64,000 bases of DNA from Saposhnikovia divaricata (taxonomy: Eukaryota; Streptophyta; Magnoliopsida; Apiales; Apiaceae), in contig CM071596.1 in NCBI GenBank assembly GCA_036435485.1, forward strand, positions 15,094,001 to 15,158,000, in the 5' to 3' direction. Shown here one piece after another: positions 1 to 10,410 of this stretch. A program made the translations under genes and the position numbers. Every line of letters begins with the position of its first letter. Within the stretch, counting starts at the first letter, position 1. Below the pieces are notes generated by a model. That model searched no databases and was not told the origin of the DNA. It saw only the letters and a program-made list of their open reading frames with translations.

Positions 1-3000
1 TTTGTCAACTTTTTGGCCTAACACCGCACCAACCGCATAATTGCTAGCATCACACATAATCTCAAAAGGAAGAGACCAATCCGGAGCCTTAATGATAGGA
101 GCCGAAGTTAAAGCTTCCTTAAGATGGTCAAAAACCGCCTTGCATTTTTCATCAATTTTAAATTCCACATCCTTTTGTAGAAGAGATGATAGGGGAAGAG
201 CAACCTTGGAAAAATCCTTGATAAATCTCCTATAGAAACCGGCATGACCAAGAAAAGACCGCACATCCTTGACATTTGAAGGGTACGGAAGACTTGCAAT
301 AATATCAACTTTTGCCTTGTCAACTTCAATGCCCTTCCTAGACACAATATGCCCCAATACAATACCTTCTTGGACCATGAAATGGCATTTTTCATAGTTG
401 AGCACTAGATTAGTTTCCAAGCATCGATCCAAAGCATGAGTAAGGATTTGAAGACATTCATCAAAAGAATCACCCGAAATAGAGAAATCATCCATAAAGA
501 CTTCAATTCCATTCTCTATCATGTCGGAGAAAATACTCACCATACACCTTTGAAAAGTTGCGGGAGCACCACATAAGCCAAATGAGAGTTTACGAAATGC
601 AAACGTGCCAAAAGGACAAGTAAATGTGGTTTTGTCTTGATCTTCGGGAGCAATGACAATTTGATGATATCCACTAAATCCATCTAGAAAGCAATAGAAT
701 TCCTTCCCGGCTAACCTCTCTAACATTTGATCAATGAAAGGAAGAGGAAAATGGTCTTTTCGAGTCACCGCATTTAACTTGCGATAATCTATGCACATTC
801 GCCACCCATTTTGGACTCGGGTAGATACAAGCTCACCTTTAAGATTCTCTTCAAGAGTGATACCCGCCTTTTTAGGAACGCAATGTACCGGACTCACCCA
901 TTCGCTATCCGAAATTGGAAAAATGATTCCCACATCAAGTAGCTTGAGAATCTCCTTTTTAACAACTTCCATCATTGCCGGATTAAGTCTTCTTTGAGGG
1001 TCTCTAGTAGGCTTAGCTCCATCCTCAAAGAGTATGCGATGCATGCATGTGGAAGGGCTAATTCCCTTAATATCGGCAATGGTCCACCCAATAGCACTTT
1101 TATGATCCTTAAGAACCCGCAAGAGGCGTTCTTCTTGTACGTTACTCAAATTAGAAGCTATGATTACGGGAAGAGTCTCATTGTCCCCAAGATAAGCATA
1201 TTTGAGATGATTAGGCAATACTTTCAATTCCAAAGTAGGAGGATTCTCAATAGAAGGGAGTAATTTGGAATAAGACAAGGGAAGATCAATTTTTGCAAGT
1301 TCACACCTTTGGGGTAAAGGTTGCAATACATTGAGCTCCATAATTGCCTCATTGGCCTCTTCCGAATTAGGGAATCCATCATCTTCATTTACACATCCCT
1401 CAATAACCACTTGGAGAGCTTCTTTATTTCCCATGTCAAAAGCTTGTTGGGCTAAACCATCAATAGCATCCATGGAGCAAATTGAGTGTGACTCACTAGG
1501 GAATTTCATGGCATCATAAATATTGAACTTAACAACTTCATTGCCAAACTCCATAGTGAGAGAACCATCATCCATATTAATCTTGGTCTTCGCCGTTTTA
1601 AGAAATGGACGTCCAAAGAGAATTGGAGCGGACTTGATGTTTGATGGACCATCTTCCATTTTCAAGATGTAAAAGTCAGCGGGGAAAACCATTTGGTCAA
1701 CATGAACAAGCACATCTTCAATTACCCCCTCGGGATAGGCATTAGATCTATCCGCAAGTTGAATGATCACATTCGTATTCTCAAGTGCCCCCAAATTTAA
1801 AGTTTGAAATATGGAGAGGGGCATCACATTGATCGAGGCACCTAAATCAAGCATAGCTCTTTCAAAGAATTTACCTCCAATCTTGCAAGGAATAGTGAAT
1901 GTGCCCGGATCCGAACATTTTTGAGGTAACCTCCTTTGAATCACGGCCGAGACATTCTCATCCACCACTATAGTTTCATCACCTCTTAACTTCCTTTTGT
2001 TAGTACACAAATCTTTGAGAAACTTTGCATACTTTGGAACTTGGTTTATGGCATCTAGTAATGGGAGAGTGATTTCCACTTTTCGGAAGGTCTCAAGCAT
2101 TTCCTTATCAACAATTTCTTTCTTTGGTTTAGAAAATTTGGAAGGGAATGGAGGTCGAATAACCACATCCTCATCAATGAACCTTGGCTTCTTTGCTTGT
2201 GGAACGTCTTCTTGAACACTTTCCTTCTTTCCCTTATCAACTTTCTCTTCCTCAATTTCCATATTATCTTCAAGGTTTTCATCCTTAGCCTCCAAGATGT
2301 CATCATTTTCAACCTTTCCACTTTCATTATCATTCACCATCCCCTTGGCCTTGGCATGAAGGTCCTCCAATTCTTTTCCACTCCTTAAGGTCATGGCACT
2401 AGCATTTTCTTTAGGGTTCACTTCCGCTTGAGAAGGAAGTTGCCTTGAACCTTGGCTTTGCAATCGATTCACAGTTGTGGCTAGTTGGCTCATTTGCTTT
2501 TCCAAATTTGATATACTTTGCGAAGTGTTCTTTTCCAAGTTGGATATATTTTGAGAAGTGATGTTTTGAAATTGGAGGTTGTTTGTTGCCATTTGCTTAA
2601 TCATTTCTTCAAGTGATGATAATGTAGATGAAGAAGACCCTTGATGGTCTTGGGAATTGTATGGAGGTGGTGGTGGAAGTGCTTGAAAATTTTGATTGGG
2701 ACGTTTTTGTGAGTATGGAGGAGGGTTTTGTTGATGTTGGGTGTTGTAAGTGTTTGGATTTTGGTACTGGTTAGAGTTTGGTGCATTGGGATTTCCATAT
2801 CGAAAATTTGGGTGGTCTCTCCAACCGGGATTGTAGGTGTTACTATAGGGGTCATACTTCCTTTGAGGTGGTTGTCCCGAAAAACCTCCAATAGCATTAA
2901 TTTGCTCTTCGGGTTGTTGGAATGATAGGCATTCATTAGTAGCATGATCCGACATATTGCAAACACCACAATATTTTTGTTGTTGAAGATTCCCAACGGC

Positions 3001-3933
3001 TAATTGACGAACCAATGATGTAAGGTCCGAGATTTGACCCTCTAACTTTTGAGTTGACACCTCATTCACGGAAGGATTCTTGACATGCACTTGACGATCC
3101 CCAAATTGGCGGGAATTTTCTGCAATTTTGGTTATTAACTTCCTAGCTTCCTCCGGCGTTTTATCCACAAGAACTCCACCACTTGAAGCATCAAGGTGCA
3201 ATTTAGCACTATATTCCAAGCCTCCATAGAAGTAGTGAATGAGCAACTCTTCCGATATCAAGTGTGGAGGACAACTTTGACAAAGCTTTTGAAACCTTTC
3301 CCAATACTCATACAATGTTTCTCCGGAGTATTGCCGAATGCCACAAATTTCTTTGGAAATGCCCGTAGCCTTTGAGGTAGGGAAGAATTTCCCCAAGAAA
3401 GCACTTCGCATTTGCTCCCATGTAGTGATTGAGTTTGGAAGAAGGTAAAATAGCCATGCCTTGGCATTGTCTCTCAAGGAAAAGGGAAATGCTTTCAACT
3501 TCACTTGTTCTTCCGTGGCATTGTTTGGTCTCATTGAAGAACATACCATTTCAAATTCTTGAAGATGCCTAAAAGGATCTTCTGTGCCTTCACCTCCAAA
3601 CTTGGGAAGGAGGGCAATAAGACCCCCCTTTAACTCAAATGGTTGTCCTCCCGGAAATACAATGCACAATGGTAGTTGAACGGAGCTAGGAGAAGCAATC
3701 TCCTTGAGTGTACGTTGATTAGGATTTTCCATGACTTGATCAATGTTGTCGTCCGGTGATGAGATAGGTATAACAAGGGGAGGACCCTCGTTAAACTCCT
3801 CTTCCGAAGGTGAGCTAGAAATAAATTGACTTGATGAATCTATATTGGCACTTGAATTCCTTTGATTCCTTCGCAAGAGTCTCTCGGGATTGGATGAATA
3901 CGCAAGATCACCTATACAAGAGGATCGAGTCAT
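1..3933 (-). CDS. Athila-type Gag-protease-reverse transcriptase polyprotein, uninterrupted, partial at left edge
   Basis: I read every codon from the ATG at 3931-3933 to base 1 and found no stop in 1311 codons. An in-frame TAG lies just upstream of the ATG. Order: Gag (residues about 1-450) with a CCHC knuckle, CGVC-x4-H-x4-C, near residue 320; a Q/N/P-rich linker; an acidic linker; protease with DLGAS near residue 695; RT from about residue 960 with CIDYRKLN, FGLCGAPATF and the catalytic VFMDDFS near residue 1144; and the start of RNase H (MCDASNYAVGAVL) at the edge. Gag packages the RNA, protease cleaves the polyprotein and RT makes cDNA. Integrase must lie to the left, outside the window. 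An unbroken frame of this length is unusual beside the heavily broken elements elsewhere here, so this copy may be recently active. Function itself is inferred from family membership only. Confidence 0.93.
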   Translation of the reverse strand, partial: MTRSSCIGDLAYSSNPERLLRRNQRNSSANIDSSSQFISSSPSEEEFNEGPPLVIPISSPDDNIDQVMENPNQRTLKEIASPSSVQLPLCIVFPGGQPFELKGGLIALLPKFGGEGTEDPFRHLQEFEMVCSSMRPNNATEEQVKLKAFPFSLRDNAKAWLFYLLPNSITTWEQMRSAFLGKFFPTSKATGISKEICGIRQYSGETLYEYWERFQKLCQSCPPHLISEELLIHYFYGGLEYSAKLHLDASSGGVLVDKTPEEARKLITKIAENSRQFGDRQVHVKNPSVNEVSTQKLEGQISDLTSLVRQLAVGNLQQQKYCGVCNMSDHATNECLSFQQPEEQINAIGGFSGQPPQRKYDPYSNTYNPGWRDHPNFRYGNPNAPNSNQYQNPNTYNTQHQQNPPPYSQKRPNQNFQALPPPPPYNSQDHQGSSSSTLSSLEEMIKQMATNNLQFQNITSQNISNLEKNTSQSISNLEKQMSQLATTVNRLQSQGSRQLPSQAEVNPKENASAMTLRSGKELEDLHAKAKGMVNDNESGKVENDDILEAKDENLEDNMEIEEEKVDKGKKESVQEDVPQAKKPRFIDEDVVIRPPFPSKFSKPKKEIVDKEMLETFRKVEITLPLLDAINQVPKYAKFLKDLCTNKRKLRGDETIVVDENVSAVIQRRLPQKCSDPGTFTIPCKIGGKFFERAMLDLGASINVMPLSIFQTLNLGALENTNVIIQLADRSNAYPEGVIEDVLVHVDQMVFPADFYILKMEDGPSNIKSAPILFGRPFLKTAKTKINMDDGSLTMEFGNEVVKFNIYDAMKFPSESHSICSMDAIDGLAQQAFDMGNKEALQVVIEGCVNEDDGFPNSEEANEAIMELNVLQPLPQRCELAKIDLPLSYSKLLPSIENPPTLELKVLPNHLKYAYLGDNETLPVIIASNLSNVQEERLLRVLKDHKSAIGWTIADIKGISPSTCMHRILFEDGAKPTRDPQRRLNPAMMEVVKKEILKLLDVGIIFPISDSEWVSPVHCVPKKAGITLEENLKGELVSTRVQNGWRMCIDYRKLNAVTRKDHFPLPFIDQMLERLAGKEFYCFLDGFSGYHQIVIAPEDQDKTTFTCPFGTFAFRKLSFGLCGAPATFQRCMVSIFSDMIENGIEVFMDDFSISGDSFDECLQILTHALDRCLETNLVLNYEKCHFMVQEGIVLGHIVSRKGIEVDKAKVDIIASLPYPSNVKDVRSFLGHAGFYRRFIKDFSKVALPLSSLLQKDVEFKIDEKCKAVFDHLKEALTSAPIIKAPDWSLPFEIMCDASNYAVGAVLGQKVDK

Positions 3934-4038
3934 ACATAGCAAAAATTTCTAAAATCAAAGAAAAATAGATAAATATGCACAATGGAACTAAAATATTCAC
4001 AATTTTATACGCGCACTAATATTGAACTAAAACTAGCT

Positions 4039-4056
4039 TCCCCGGCAGCGGCGCCA
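4039..4056 (-). promoter_or_regulatory. Primer-binding site (tRNA-Asp type) of the Athila element
   Basis: On the minus strand this reads TGGCGCCGCTGCCGGGGA. It complements the 3' end of plant tRNA-Asp except for one position that could pair as G-U. A similar but degenerate copy, TTTGGCGCGTCGACG, lies nearer the LTR at about 4074-4089, so the leader appears partly duplicated. Confidence 0.8.
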
Positions 4057-4090
4057 AAATTTGGCCACGCCCGTCGTCGACGCGCCAAAT

Positions 4091-5365
4091 TGAAAGATAA
4101 ATGTTTATGCTCTACTATGTTCGCACTTAACTATAAAATATAGCAAATGTGGCAAGTAGGGATCGAACCCAAGGGAATAGCGTTCAATACTAGAGTAATG
4201 TAAAATGGTGGGGGGGGGGGGGGTTTTTAGTTGTTTGTGGTGTTTTATCAAACACCTAGACTACAAGAAATAAATTGCTAGAGAAATATGATTATGGGAC
4301 TTTCAATCATCCAATTTTTCCAACACAACAAGGCACAATGTTTAAATTAGCAAGATAAAGAGATATTTGACCCAAGGATTATGGAAACTCAAGTTCTTCA
4401 CCCATACACATATAAGCAAGATTTAATCAACTCTACCTAACCAAGATAATTGGTGAAGCACACAATCACTTATTTCTCTTCTAAAAACACTAATTTAGTG
4501 AAGCACATAAATTAGTTCTCTTGATAATAGCAACCAATAATGAAGCACTACTAGTTTAACCAAATCAAGGAATCAAACAAAGAGAGGCTAGGACAAACCC
4601 AAGGATGAGGAGCTCAACCTAGGTATTTGCACTTGAATTTTGTGGATTTAGGTACACTAAATCTTGTGCTACTATAATGAATGCACTAACAATTACGGAT
4701 TAGCACAAACAATTAGCAATTAAAATTACAAGAAGAGTAAGGTGAAGCAACTTACAATCTCCAAGCAAAATCATAAACAATACAACACAAATATTCAAGA
4801 TAGAGTGAAATAGATCTTACTTAAATGAAATGGGTTTTGATACAAGAGCTCCTCCTTGAGCCAAATATATGAAGTTAGTTACTCATAATCAATGCTAGAT
4901 TATGAGTAATTGATGTTTTTCTCTCTACTTGACTAACCCTAATTTGGTTCTTGAAGAGGCTAAGCAAGGAGGCAAGAATAAGATGTGTAGATATGATATT
5001 AGGTTAAGAGATGATATGTTCATTTAATACTCAGCAGCTCCGTACGGCCTGCTGTACGGCCGTACAGCTGCCCGTACGAAAATTCTGCTCCTTTGAACGG
5101 CCTGTTGAACGGCCGTACAGCTGCCCGTACGAGATAAAATCTTCAATATAATGCATTAAACACCTCCCGGCATCACGAGCTTGCATCTTCTAACTTCCCT
5201 CTTGAATAATCTTCGCTCTCAAGCCCAAAATAATCCATCTTTTCAACAATTAAGCATGAGGCACTGAAAGATGAAAAACATAACAAATATTAATAAAACA
5301 ACATTTGAAACTAACAAAAATGCAAGAGAATAAAAGATAAAACGTGTATAAAATACACATTATCA
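4091..5365 (-). repeat. 5' LTR of the Athila element
   Basis: On the minus strand the LTR begins TGATAATGTGTATTTTATAC at 5365 and ends in CA at about 4091, roughly 1275 bp, a usual size for Athila. The inner end could lie up to about 35 bp further towards the primer site. It contains a 14-base G run (4210-4223) and a pair of GC-rich imperfect palindromes at 5042-5132. The left LTR partner is outside the window. Confidence 0.85.
5042..5132. repeat. Duplicated GC-rich palindromic block in the Athila LTR
   Basis: Two units at about 5042-5077 and 5098-5132 share ACGGCCGTACAGCTGCCC and end in CCGTAC. ACGGCCGT is itself a perfect palindrome. The block stands out in otherwise AT-rich LTR sequence. 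A hairpin or promoter-proximal protein-binding site is possible, but nothing here proves a function. Confidence 0.7.
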
Positions 5366-6076
5366 GATATAAAACCATTCCCTTTTCCAATTAGGAAGGG
5401 AATCAGGAGCGGAATCCGAAACAAAACAAGAACGGGCCAAGGAACGATGTTGGATTTTGACCCAGCCCGAATTGTCAGAAGAATTGACAAATTTGAAGAG
5501 GTATCGAAAAACAGAGATACTGGGCTCAAGCCCATGTTTCTTACATTGGACCAAGAAACAGTAGATAAAACGCCATGCATTTGGCATAAGTTGGGTTGGA
5601 CAAACCCGGGCTTCGGCCAAAAGGCGATAAACAAAAGGAGGAGGAGGTAGGCGAAAACCAGCATAAAAAGTTTCTTTGTAAATCCTAATGGCCCCAGGCT
5701 TTGGGTGACAAGCCCTTTCGTTTGAGGCCGGAGCAACGGCCCTATAAGGCCCATTAATATGAAAAAGTTGGGCTAAAATGTCTACCCTATGTTGTTTATA
5801 TTTCGATTTATATTCATAAGCATCTAAATGAAGCATGTTTGGAAAAGCTTGGCCAAATTCATTTAAAAGATCCCTAAGGGAAAAAACACTGGCATGGACA
5901 AGAGATGTTTTAGGGTTCTTACCCCTTGAAAGCCGTGGAGCGGTGGTGGAAGTGTTAGCGAGCTGTGACTGGCCTGAAGAGCTAGAATCCTCCATTAGTA
6001 TGCTTCCCTTGAAGGCTTGAAACCCAGAAAAGTTGAAAAAAGAGGTTGAAGAAGATGAAGATTCAACGATCTTCAA
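5366..6076 (-). pseudogene. Antisense ORF of element A, gypsy-type Transposase_28-like domain, cut by Athila insertion
   Basis: The minus-strand frame opens with ATG at 6076 (a second ATG at about 5995 begins MEDSSSS) and runs 237 codons. It then stops at TGA, the first three bases of the Athila LTR (5363-5365), so the C-terminus has been lost to the insertion. The N-terminus is Ser-rich. The core has YAGFRLPPPPFVYRLL, VCPTQLMPNAWRFIYCF and EPSISVFRYLFKF, the look of the plant 'putative gypsy type transposon' family (PF04195). Function is not established. A TATA-like box lies about 150 bp upstream on the same strand. No stop interrupts the surviving part. Confidence 0.8.
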
Positions 6077-6223
6077 ACGGAAACTGGAAAGTAGGGCGGA
6101 GTAAAAACGCCGGAAATCGCCTCACGACAGAACCCTAGCAGAGCTTTTTTGAAAAATATTTGTGATAAGGGAATGATAGTTTTTGCTGAATAGTGAAATG
6201 AGAAATGAGGGATGCACACTACT

Positions 6224-6231
6224 CTTTTATA
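6224..6231 (-). promoter_or_regulatory. TATA-like box for the element A antisense ORF
   Basis: The minus strand reads CTATAAAAGAG here, about 150 bp upstream of the ATG at 6076. Element B has CTATAAAAAGG at the equivalent place, which supports a shared antisense promoter. Only sequence similarity supports this. Confidence 0.5.
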
Positions 6232-6420
6232 GAGTTCATGGTTGGTCATTCAACCGGTTATATCCAGTAAATGGGCTGCCAACAGGTGACTGGGCCTTTG
6301 AATAGGCGGGAAGCCCATGAAATTCAAATTTTGAAATAATTCTAGAATGTTCTACGACATTTTTAGAAAATAGGATAAAATCCCGTTAGAATTTAAAGGC
6401 AGGAAGCCCAATTAAAAGGC

Positions 6421-7010
6421 TATACCCACGCCCAGGAGACCAAACCTCCTAGGCGTGCCTAAGGAAGGTGTCTCCTTGGCGGGGGTACCCACGCCTAGCT
6501 CGATTTTCTCTAAAGAAGGCTATACCCACGCCCAGGAGACCAAACCTCCTAGGCGTGCCTAAGGAAGGTGTCTCCTTGGCGGGGGTACCCACGCCTAGCT
6601 CGATTTTTCTAAAGAAGGCTATACCCACGCCCAGGAGACCAAACCTCCTAGGCGTGCCTAAGGAAGGTGTCTCCTTGGCGGGGGTACCCACGCCTAGCTC
6701 GATTTTCTCTAAAGAAGGGTATACCCACGCCCAGGAGACCAAACCCCCTAGGCGTGCCTAAGGAGGGTGTCTCCTTGGCGGGGGTACCCACGCCCAGGAA
6801 GCATTTCCAGGGACAAAGGTCACCCACGCCCAGGAGACCAAACCCCCTAGGCGTGCCTAAGGAGGGTGTCTCCTTGGCGGGGGTACCCACGCCCAGGAAG
6901 CATTTCCAGGGACAAAGGTCACCCACGCCCAGGAGACCAAACCCCCTAGGCGTGCCTAAGGAGGGTGTCTCCTTGGCGGGGGTACCCACGCCCAGGAGGC
7001 ATTTCTTGCC
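6421..7010. repeat. Tandem repeat, about six units of 99-100 bp
   Basis: Units begin with ACCCACGCCCAGGAGACC at about 6424, 6524, 6623, 6723, 6822 and 6921. The first four carry a CCTAGCTCGATTTT segment; the last two carry CAGGAAGCATTTCCAGGGAC instead, so there are two unit subtypes. Units are GC-rich with internal inverted segments (GGGGGTACCC, CTAGGCGTGCCTAAGG). Because the period is close to a multiple of three, long open frames appear on both strands; I do not regard them as genes. Tat elements are known to carry such tandem arrays near their 3' ends. Confidence 0.95.
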
Positions 7011-7510
7011 AAGGTCACTTTTTTAAAAGTTAATCCTTTAAAAAAATTTTAAATAATGTTGGGAAATTAAAAAATAATTCCCAAAAAATACCTGTTGGTA
7101 CATAAAAATTCCTAAATTATTAGGAAAAATTACGAAAAAATACCTGTTGGTACATAAAAATTCCTAAAATATTAGGAAAAGTACAGAAAAATACGAGGAA
7201 AATTATAGAAACATTTTCTTGACTAGTTGAGCAATAATTTATGCTAATAATGCATAAAAACTCTATGAAAGTGCCGAAATTGCTAAAAGCAAGCACAAAT
7301 TAAAGCCTCGAATAAGGCAAATCGTCGTAAATGTGTAGGTCGCTCCACACTTTACAATCAAGACGATACTCGTGAAACACTAGTGTAAACCAAAACTCCC
7401 ATATAAGGGTAGGAAAATTAAGAAGTCCCAGGTAAGGGATAAAAACGACCCCGAGTCTCGATTAAGGCAAATATAACTTCTACGAAAACCTGATCAGTTT
7501 TCCTAAGAAG
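7011..7510. other. Non-coding stretch of element A upstream of the polypurine tract
   Basis: AT-rich sequence with no supportable ORF. It includes a local duplication of AATACCTGTTGGTACATAAA (about 7087 and 7139). Confidence 0.6.
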
Positions 7511-7522
7511 TTGGGGGGCAAA
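7511..7522 (+). promoter_or_regulatory. Polypurine tract of element A
   Basis: TTGGGGGGCAAA directly precedes the LTR start TGATATGGGC. Element B has the equivalent CTGGGGGGTAGT before its LTR. Second-strand DNA synthesis would prime here. Confidence 0.7.
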
Positions 7523-8065
7523 TGATATGGGCTGAAAATAAGCCCTAAAGACACATTTAATGTGGCATTAATTAGGCCAAGAATAGTCCAAACATGGGGC
7601 CCACCAGCTGGGCCCAAAAACCTAAATATAATATTAATTTCGTAATTAATATTGAGGGTAATAAACAGCTCAGCAAATAAGAGTTGGATAAGGATAATAT
7701 CCCTTTCAAACTTATCCAATAAGGCATCCAATTCGATATGGAAACTGATTCCTACAAGGAATAGATCTAGAACATTCCTCAAAGACTTGCCCATCAAGTC
7801 TCCAAATCCTACCATAATTCCAAGGCTTCTCAGCCTATATAAAGGGCCTGACCCCTCATCTCAGAACTACGTTTTCTTGGCTTGATTCTCTAATTTACAG
7901 AGATACGTAGGCATTCTGTGAGGACCGTTTAAGTCTCGAACGCAGAAGCAGCCATTAAAGCACGAAGCTCACGAACCCTAGCATTAAATATACAAACCCT
8001 AGCCGCAATATTTTCAACCTAGTTTTTATTCCACAACAAATGTCAAATCCATGTGTTAATTATCA
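7523..8065 (+). repeat. 3' LTR of element A (about 543 bp)
   Basis: It starts TGATATGGGC after the polypurine tract and ends TAATTATCA at 8065, so the termini form the inverted repeat TGATA/TATCA. A TATA box, TATATAAA, lies at 7836-7843, and CAAACCCTAG-rich U5-like sequence follows, as in the element B LTR. The right end is inferred from terminal symmetry, because the partner LTR is not visible. Confidence 0.6.
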
Positions 8066-8214
8066 AAATATTCTTACTGTTTTTGTATTACTCTGTAGAA
8101 ATTTGGATGTAATTTATGGAGTATTAAAAATATGAATTTTATTGGATATATCTTGTTGTTAGATTTTTGATAAAGTTTGTGATGTTTTAATTTTTCTAAA
8201 GCAGTAAATGCATA

Positions 8215-9093
8215 TTTATGCATATTTTAAATTTTTTTATACTTTAAAAAAAAATTAAGATTTTCAGCATTTTACAAACAATACAATTAAAATATACTCC
8301 AAACTCAATTATAGGCTTTGATTAAATTTTCATTTCAAAACACAATAAAAACAAGATTGAACATTCAAAATTTAGCTGCAAATGTAAAAAACTACACATT
8401 CCTAAGTCCTTAAATTTTTTTTATACTTCAAAAAAAATTAAGATTTTCAACATTTTACAAACAATGCAATTAAAATATACTCCAAACTCAATTATAGGCT
8501 TTGATTAAATTTTCATTTAAAAACACAATAAAAACAAGATCAAACATTTAAAATTTAGCTGCAAATGTAAAAAATCACACATTCCTAAGTCCTTAAATTT
8601 TTTTATACTTAAAAAAAAATTAAGATTTTCGACATTTTACAAACAATAGAAATAAAATATACTCCAAACTCAATTATAGGCTTTGATTAAATTTTCATTT
8701 TAAAACACAATAAAAACAAGATCAAACATTTAAAATTTAGCTGCAAATGTAAAAAACTACACATTCCTAAGTCCTTAAAATTTTTTTATACTTCAAAAAA
8801 AAATTAAGATTTTCAACATTTTACAAACAATGCAATTAAAATATACTCCAAACTCAATTATAGGATTTGATTAAATTTTCATTTTAAAACACAATAAAAA
8901 CAAGATCAAACATTTAAAATTTAGCTGCAAATGTAAAAAACTACACATTCCTAAGTTCTTAATTATACTTCAAAAAAAAAATTAAGATTTTCAACATTTT
9001 ACAAACAATACAATTAAAATATACTCCAAACTCAATTATAGGTTTTGATTAAATTTTCATTTTAAAACACAATAAAAACAAGATCAATTCCTA
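8215..9093. repeat. Tandem repeat, about five units of 178-184 bp, abutting the mariner gene
   Basis: The phrase TTAAGATTTTC recurs at about 8255, 8438, 8620, 8804 and 8982. Each unit also has CTCCAAACTCAATTATAGG and AATTTAGCTGCAAATGTAAA. The last unit is shortened and its CCTAAGTCCT supplies the stop codon (TAG, complement) of the mariner ORF. The array therefore seems to have grown from the 3' untranslated region of that gene. Confidence 0.93.
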
Positions 9094-10410
9094 AGTCCTG
9101 GACAACTCGTTGTTGACAGAGTTGATGAGTTCTTCTTCACATGTTAATTGGAGAGGGATGGTACCACTTGGACACTGATCATCATTAAAATGAGGTTGTT
9201 TGAAATTGTTCCCACCATCAGCCTTCATAATCTCCATCATATTCAGTTGTAGAGTTAAAAATATCTTGTCAAGCTTATCATGGTGAAGTTCCTCAAAAGA
9301 TTTTTCAACAGCAGCAATAAGTCCATCTATACTTGTAGGTGCCTTTTCATGCTGCAAAGTTTGAATTGCTCTAAAAAAGCCCAGGTCTAATACATTCAAA
9401 TCAGGACTATTAGGAGGTTGAAAACGCAAACGTATATCAAATCCATCCTTTTGAGCAGCTTGAACAAATTCTATATCATTCACACTAATATGTGGTTTTG
9501 CATTATCTTGTTGGACATAAATGATACCACCTGCATTACCTCCCGGCCATTTGGATCGAATATCCAGTAGCAACTTTTGTATCATTATGTTTCTCGTCAC
9601 ATCTTTGGTTACATGATTTATTGGTTTAGTCTCCAAGATTTTCGCCGGCCTATTTTTACTTCTTCTCTTAGCGGGTTCTTTCGTGACAAAGGCGTATATA
9701 CCAATTTTTCCTTTAAACATCATGTTACGAGATGCATCAAATCTTGGGCATGCAACCGCACATAAAAACATTATTTTGTCAATAAAAGTTGAGCTCTTAC
9801 AAGTACGCAATGGAAGATTTTCATCTTGAAGAAGATAATATCTTTGACATTTTTTTGTCATGGTAAACAATTTTTCATCTATGTGAATACAATTCATCAT
9901 ACTTGAAAATAAAGAAATATCGGAATTAATGTCATGAGTAAGCATAGATGGACAAAACCTTAAACGAGCTTTCTTGTTGTCATCGGTCAAGAGTGGCTTG
10001 ACGGGATTTGTATTTGGACACATTAATCCTTCTCCAATCCGATGATGTAAAGTAGACTTTGATACGTGGATGGCACTTGCTAAAGAACGAATGTTAGTTC
10101 TTCTCCTCATAGGTACTCCTCTCACCGTGTTAATATCAATCTGTATCCTTTTTCTTCCGGCATTTTTTGACCTACTTGAAAAGTCAATTCCCCTGGTAAT
10201 GTTTTATTTACTTAGTGACCATATTCTTGTAATTGTTCTAGTTGAAGTAGAGAATTTTGTAGCTGCAATAGTCTTAAAACCATGTTTCACCTTCATATTG
10301 GTTGAGTGTTTTAGCAGATACTCAAACACAATCCTCTTTTGTTCTACCGTCATATGTTTAAAGCCATTTGTTTCACCTGGACCATTTTCCATGACTTTAA
10401 AAAAACTCAA
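9091..10410 (-). pseudogene. Plant mariner-like (DD39D) transposase with one premature stop
   Basis: This is the cut-and-paste transposase of a plant mariner-like element. Reading from 10410 (or the likelier ATG at 10392, MENGPGE), the frame is broken only by TAA at 10204-10206, then continues unchanged to the stop at 9091. The N-terminal helix-turn-helix part has TVEQKRIVFEYLLKHS, and a second DNA-binding part has SLASAIHVSKSTLHHRI. The catalytic acidic residues sit in MNCIHIDEKLF, VQQDNAKPH and NSPDLNVLDLGFF, the last matching the plant DD39D signature. Length, about 440 codons, is close to the family norm. Clear terminal inverted repeats were not found, apart from a Stowaway-type end near 11376 that could belong to it. 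Confidence 0.9.

Larger units (their letters stand above)
1..5365 (-). mobile_element. Athila-lineage Ty3/gypsy retrotransposon, 5' part (continues past left edge)
   Basis: Reading on the minus strand, the order is LTR, primer-binding site, then gag-protease-RT, which runs off the window. The lineage call rests on the protease motif DLGAS in place of DSGA, the RT block around VFMDDFS, a tRNA-Asp-type primer site and an LTR beginning TGATAATGTG. The LTR start lies immediately beside the antisense ORF of an older Tat element, so this copy inserted into that ORF. The GATAT at 5366-5370 is the candidate target duplication; its partner is outside the window. The open polyprotein frame implies a recent insertion. 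Confidence 0.92.
5366..8065 (+). mobile_element. Right-hand part of a Tat-lineage Ty3/gypsy element (element A)
   Basis: In plus orientation the remnant carries an antisense ORF, a 99-bp tandem repeat, a polypurine tract and a 3' LTR. The same arrangement occurs in element B at 44770-49368. Antisense extra ORFs between pol and the 3' LTR are known from Tat/Ogre-type elements. The rest of element A must lie left of the window, beyond the inserted Athila copy. The lineage call is by analogy, because no pol of element A is visible. Confidence 0.72.

Noticed and set aside
6449..7026. Long open frames on both strands (97-119 codons) over the 99-bp array
   Set aside because: They arise because the repeat period is near a multiple of three. 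The encoded peptide simply repeats, and no start context or homology supports it.
7057..8038. Alternative LTR for element A starting TGTTGGG and ending CAACA
   Set aside because: No polypurine tract precedes 7057, whereas TTGGGGGGCAAA directly precedes 7523, matching element B.
8215..9093. CRISPR-like array
   Set aside because: Units are contiguous, about 183 bp and without unique spacers; this is a plant tandem repeat.
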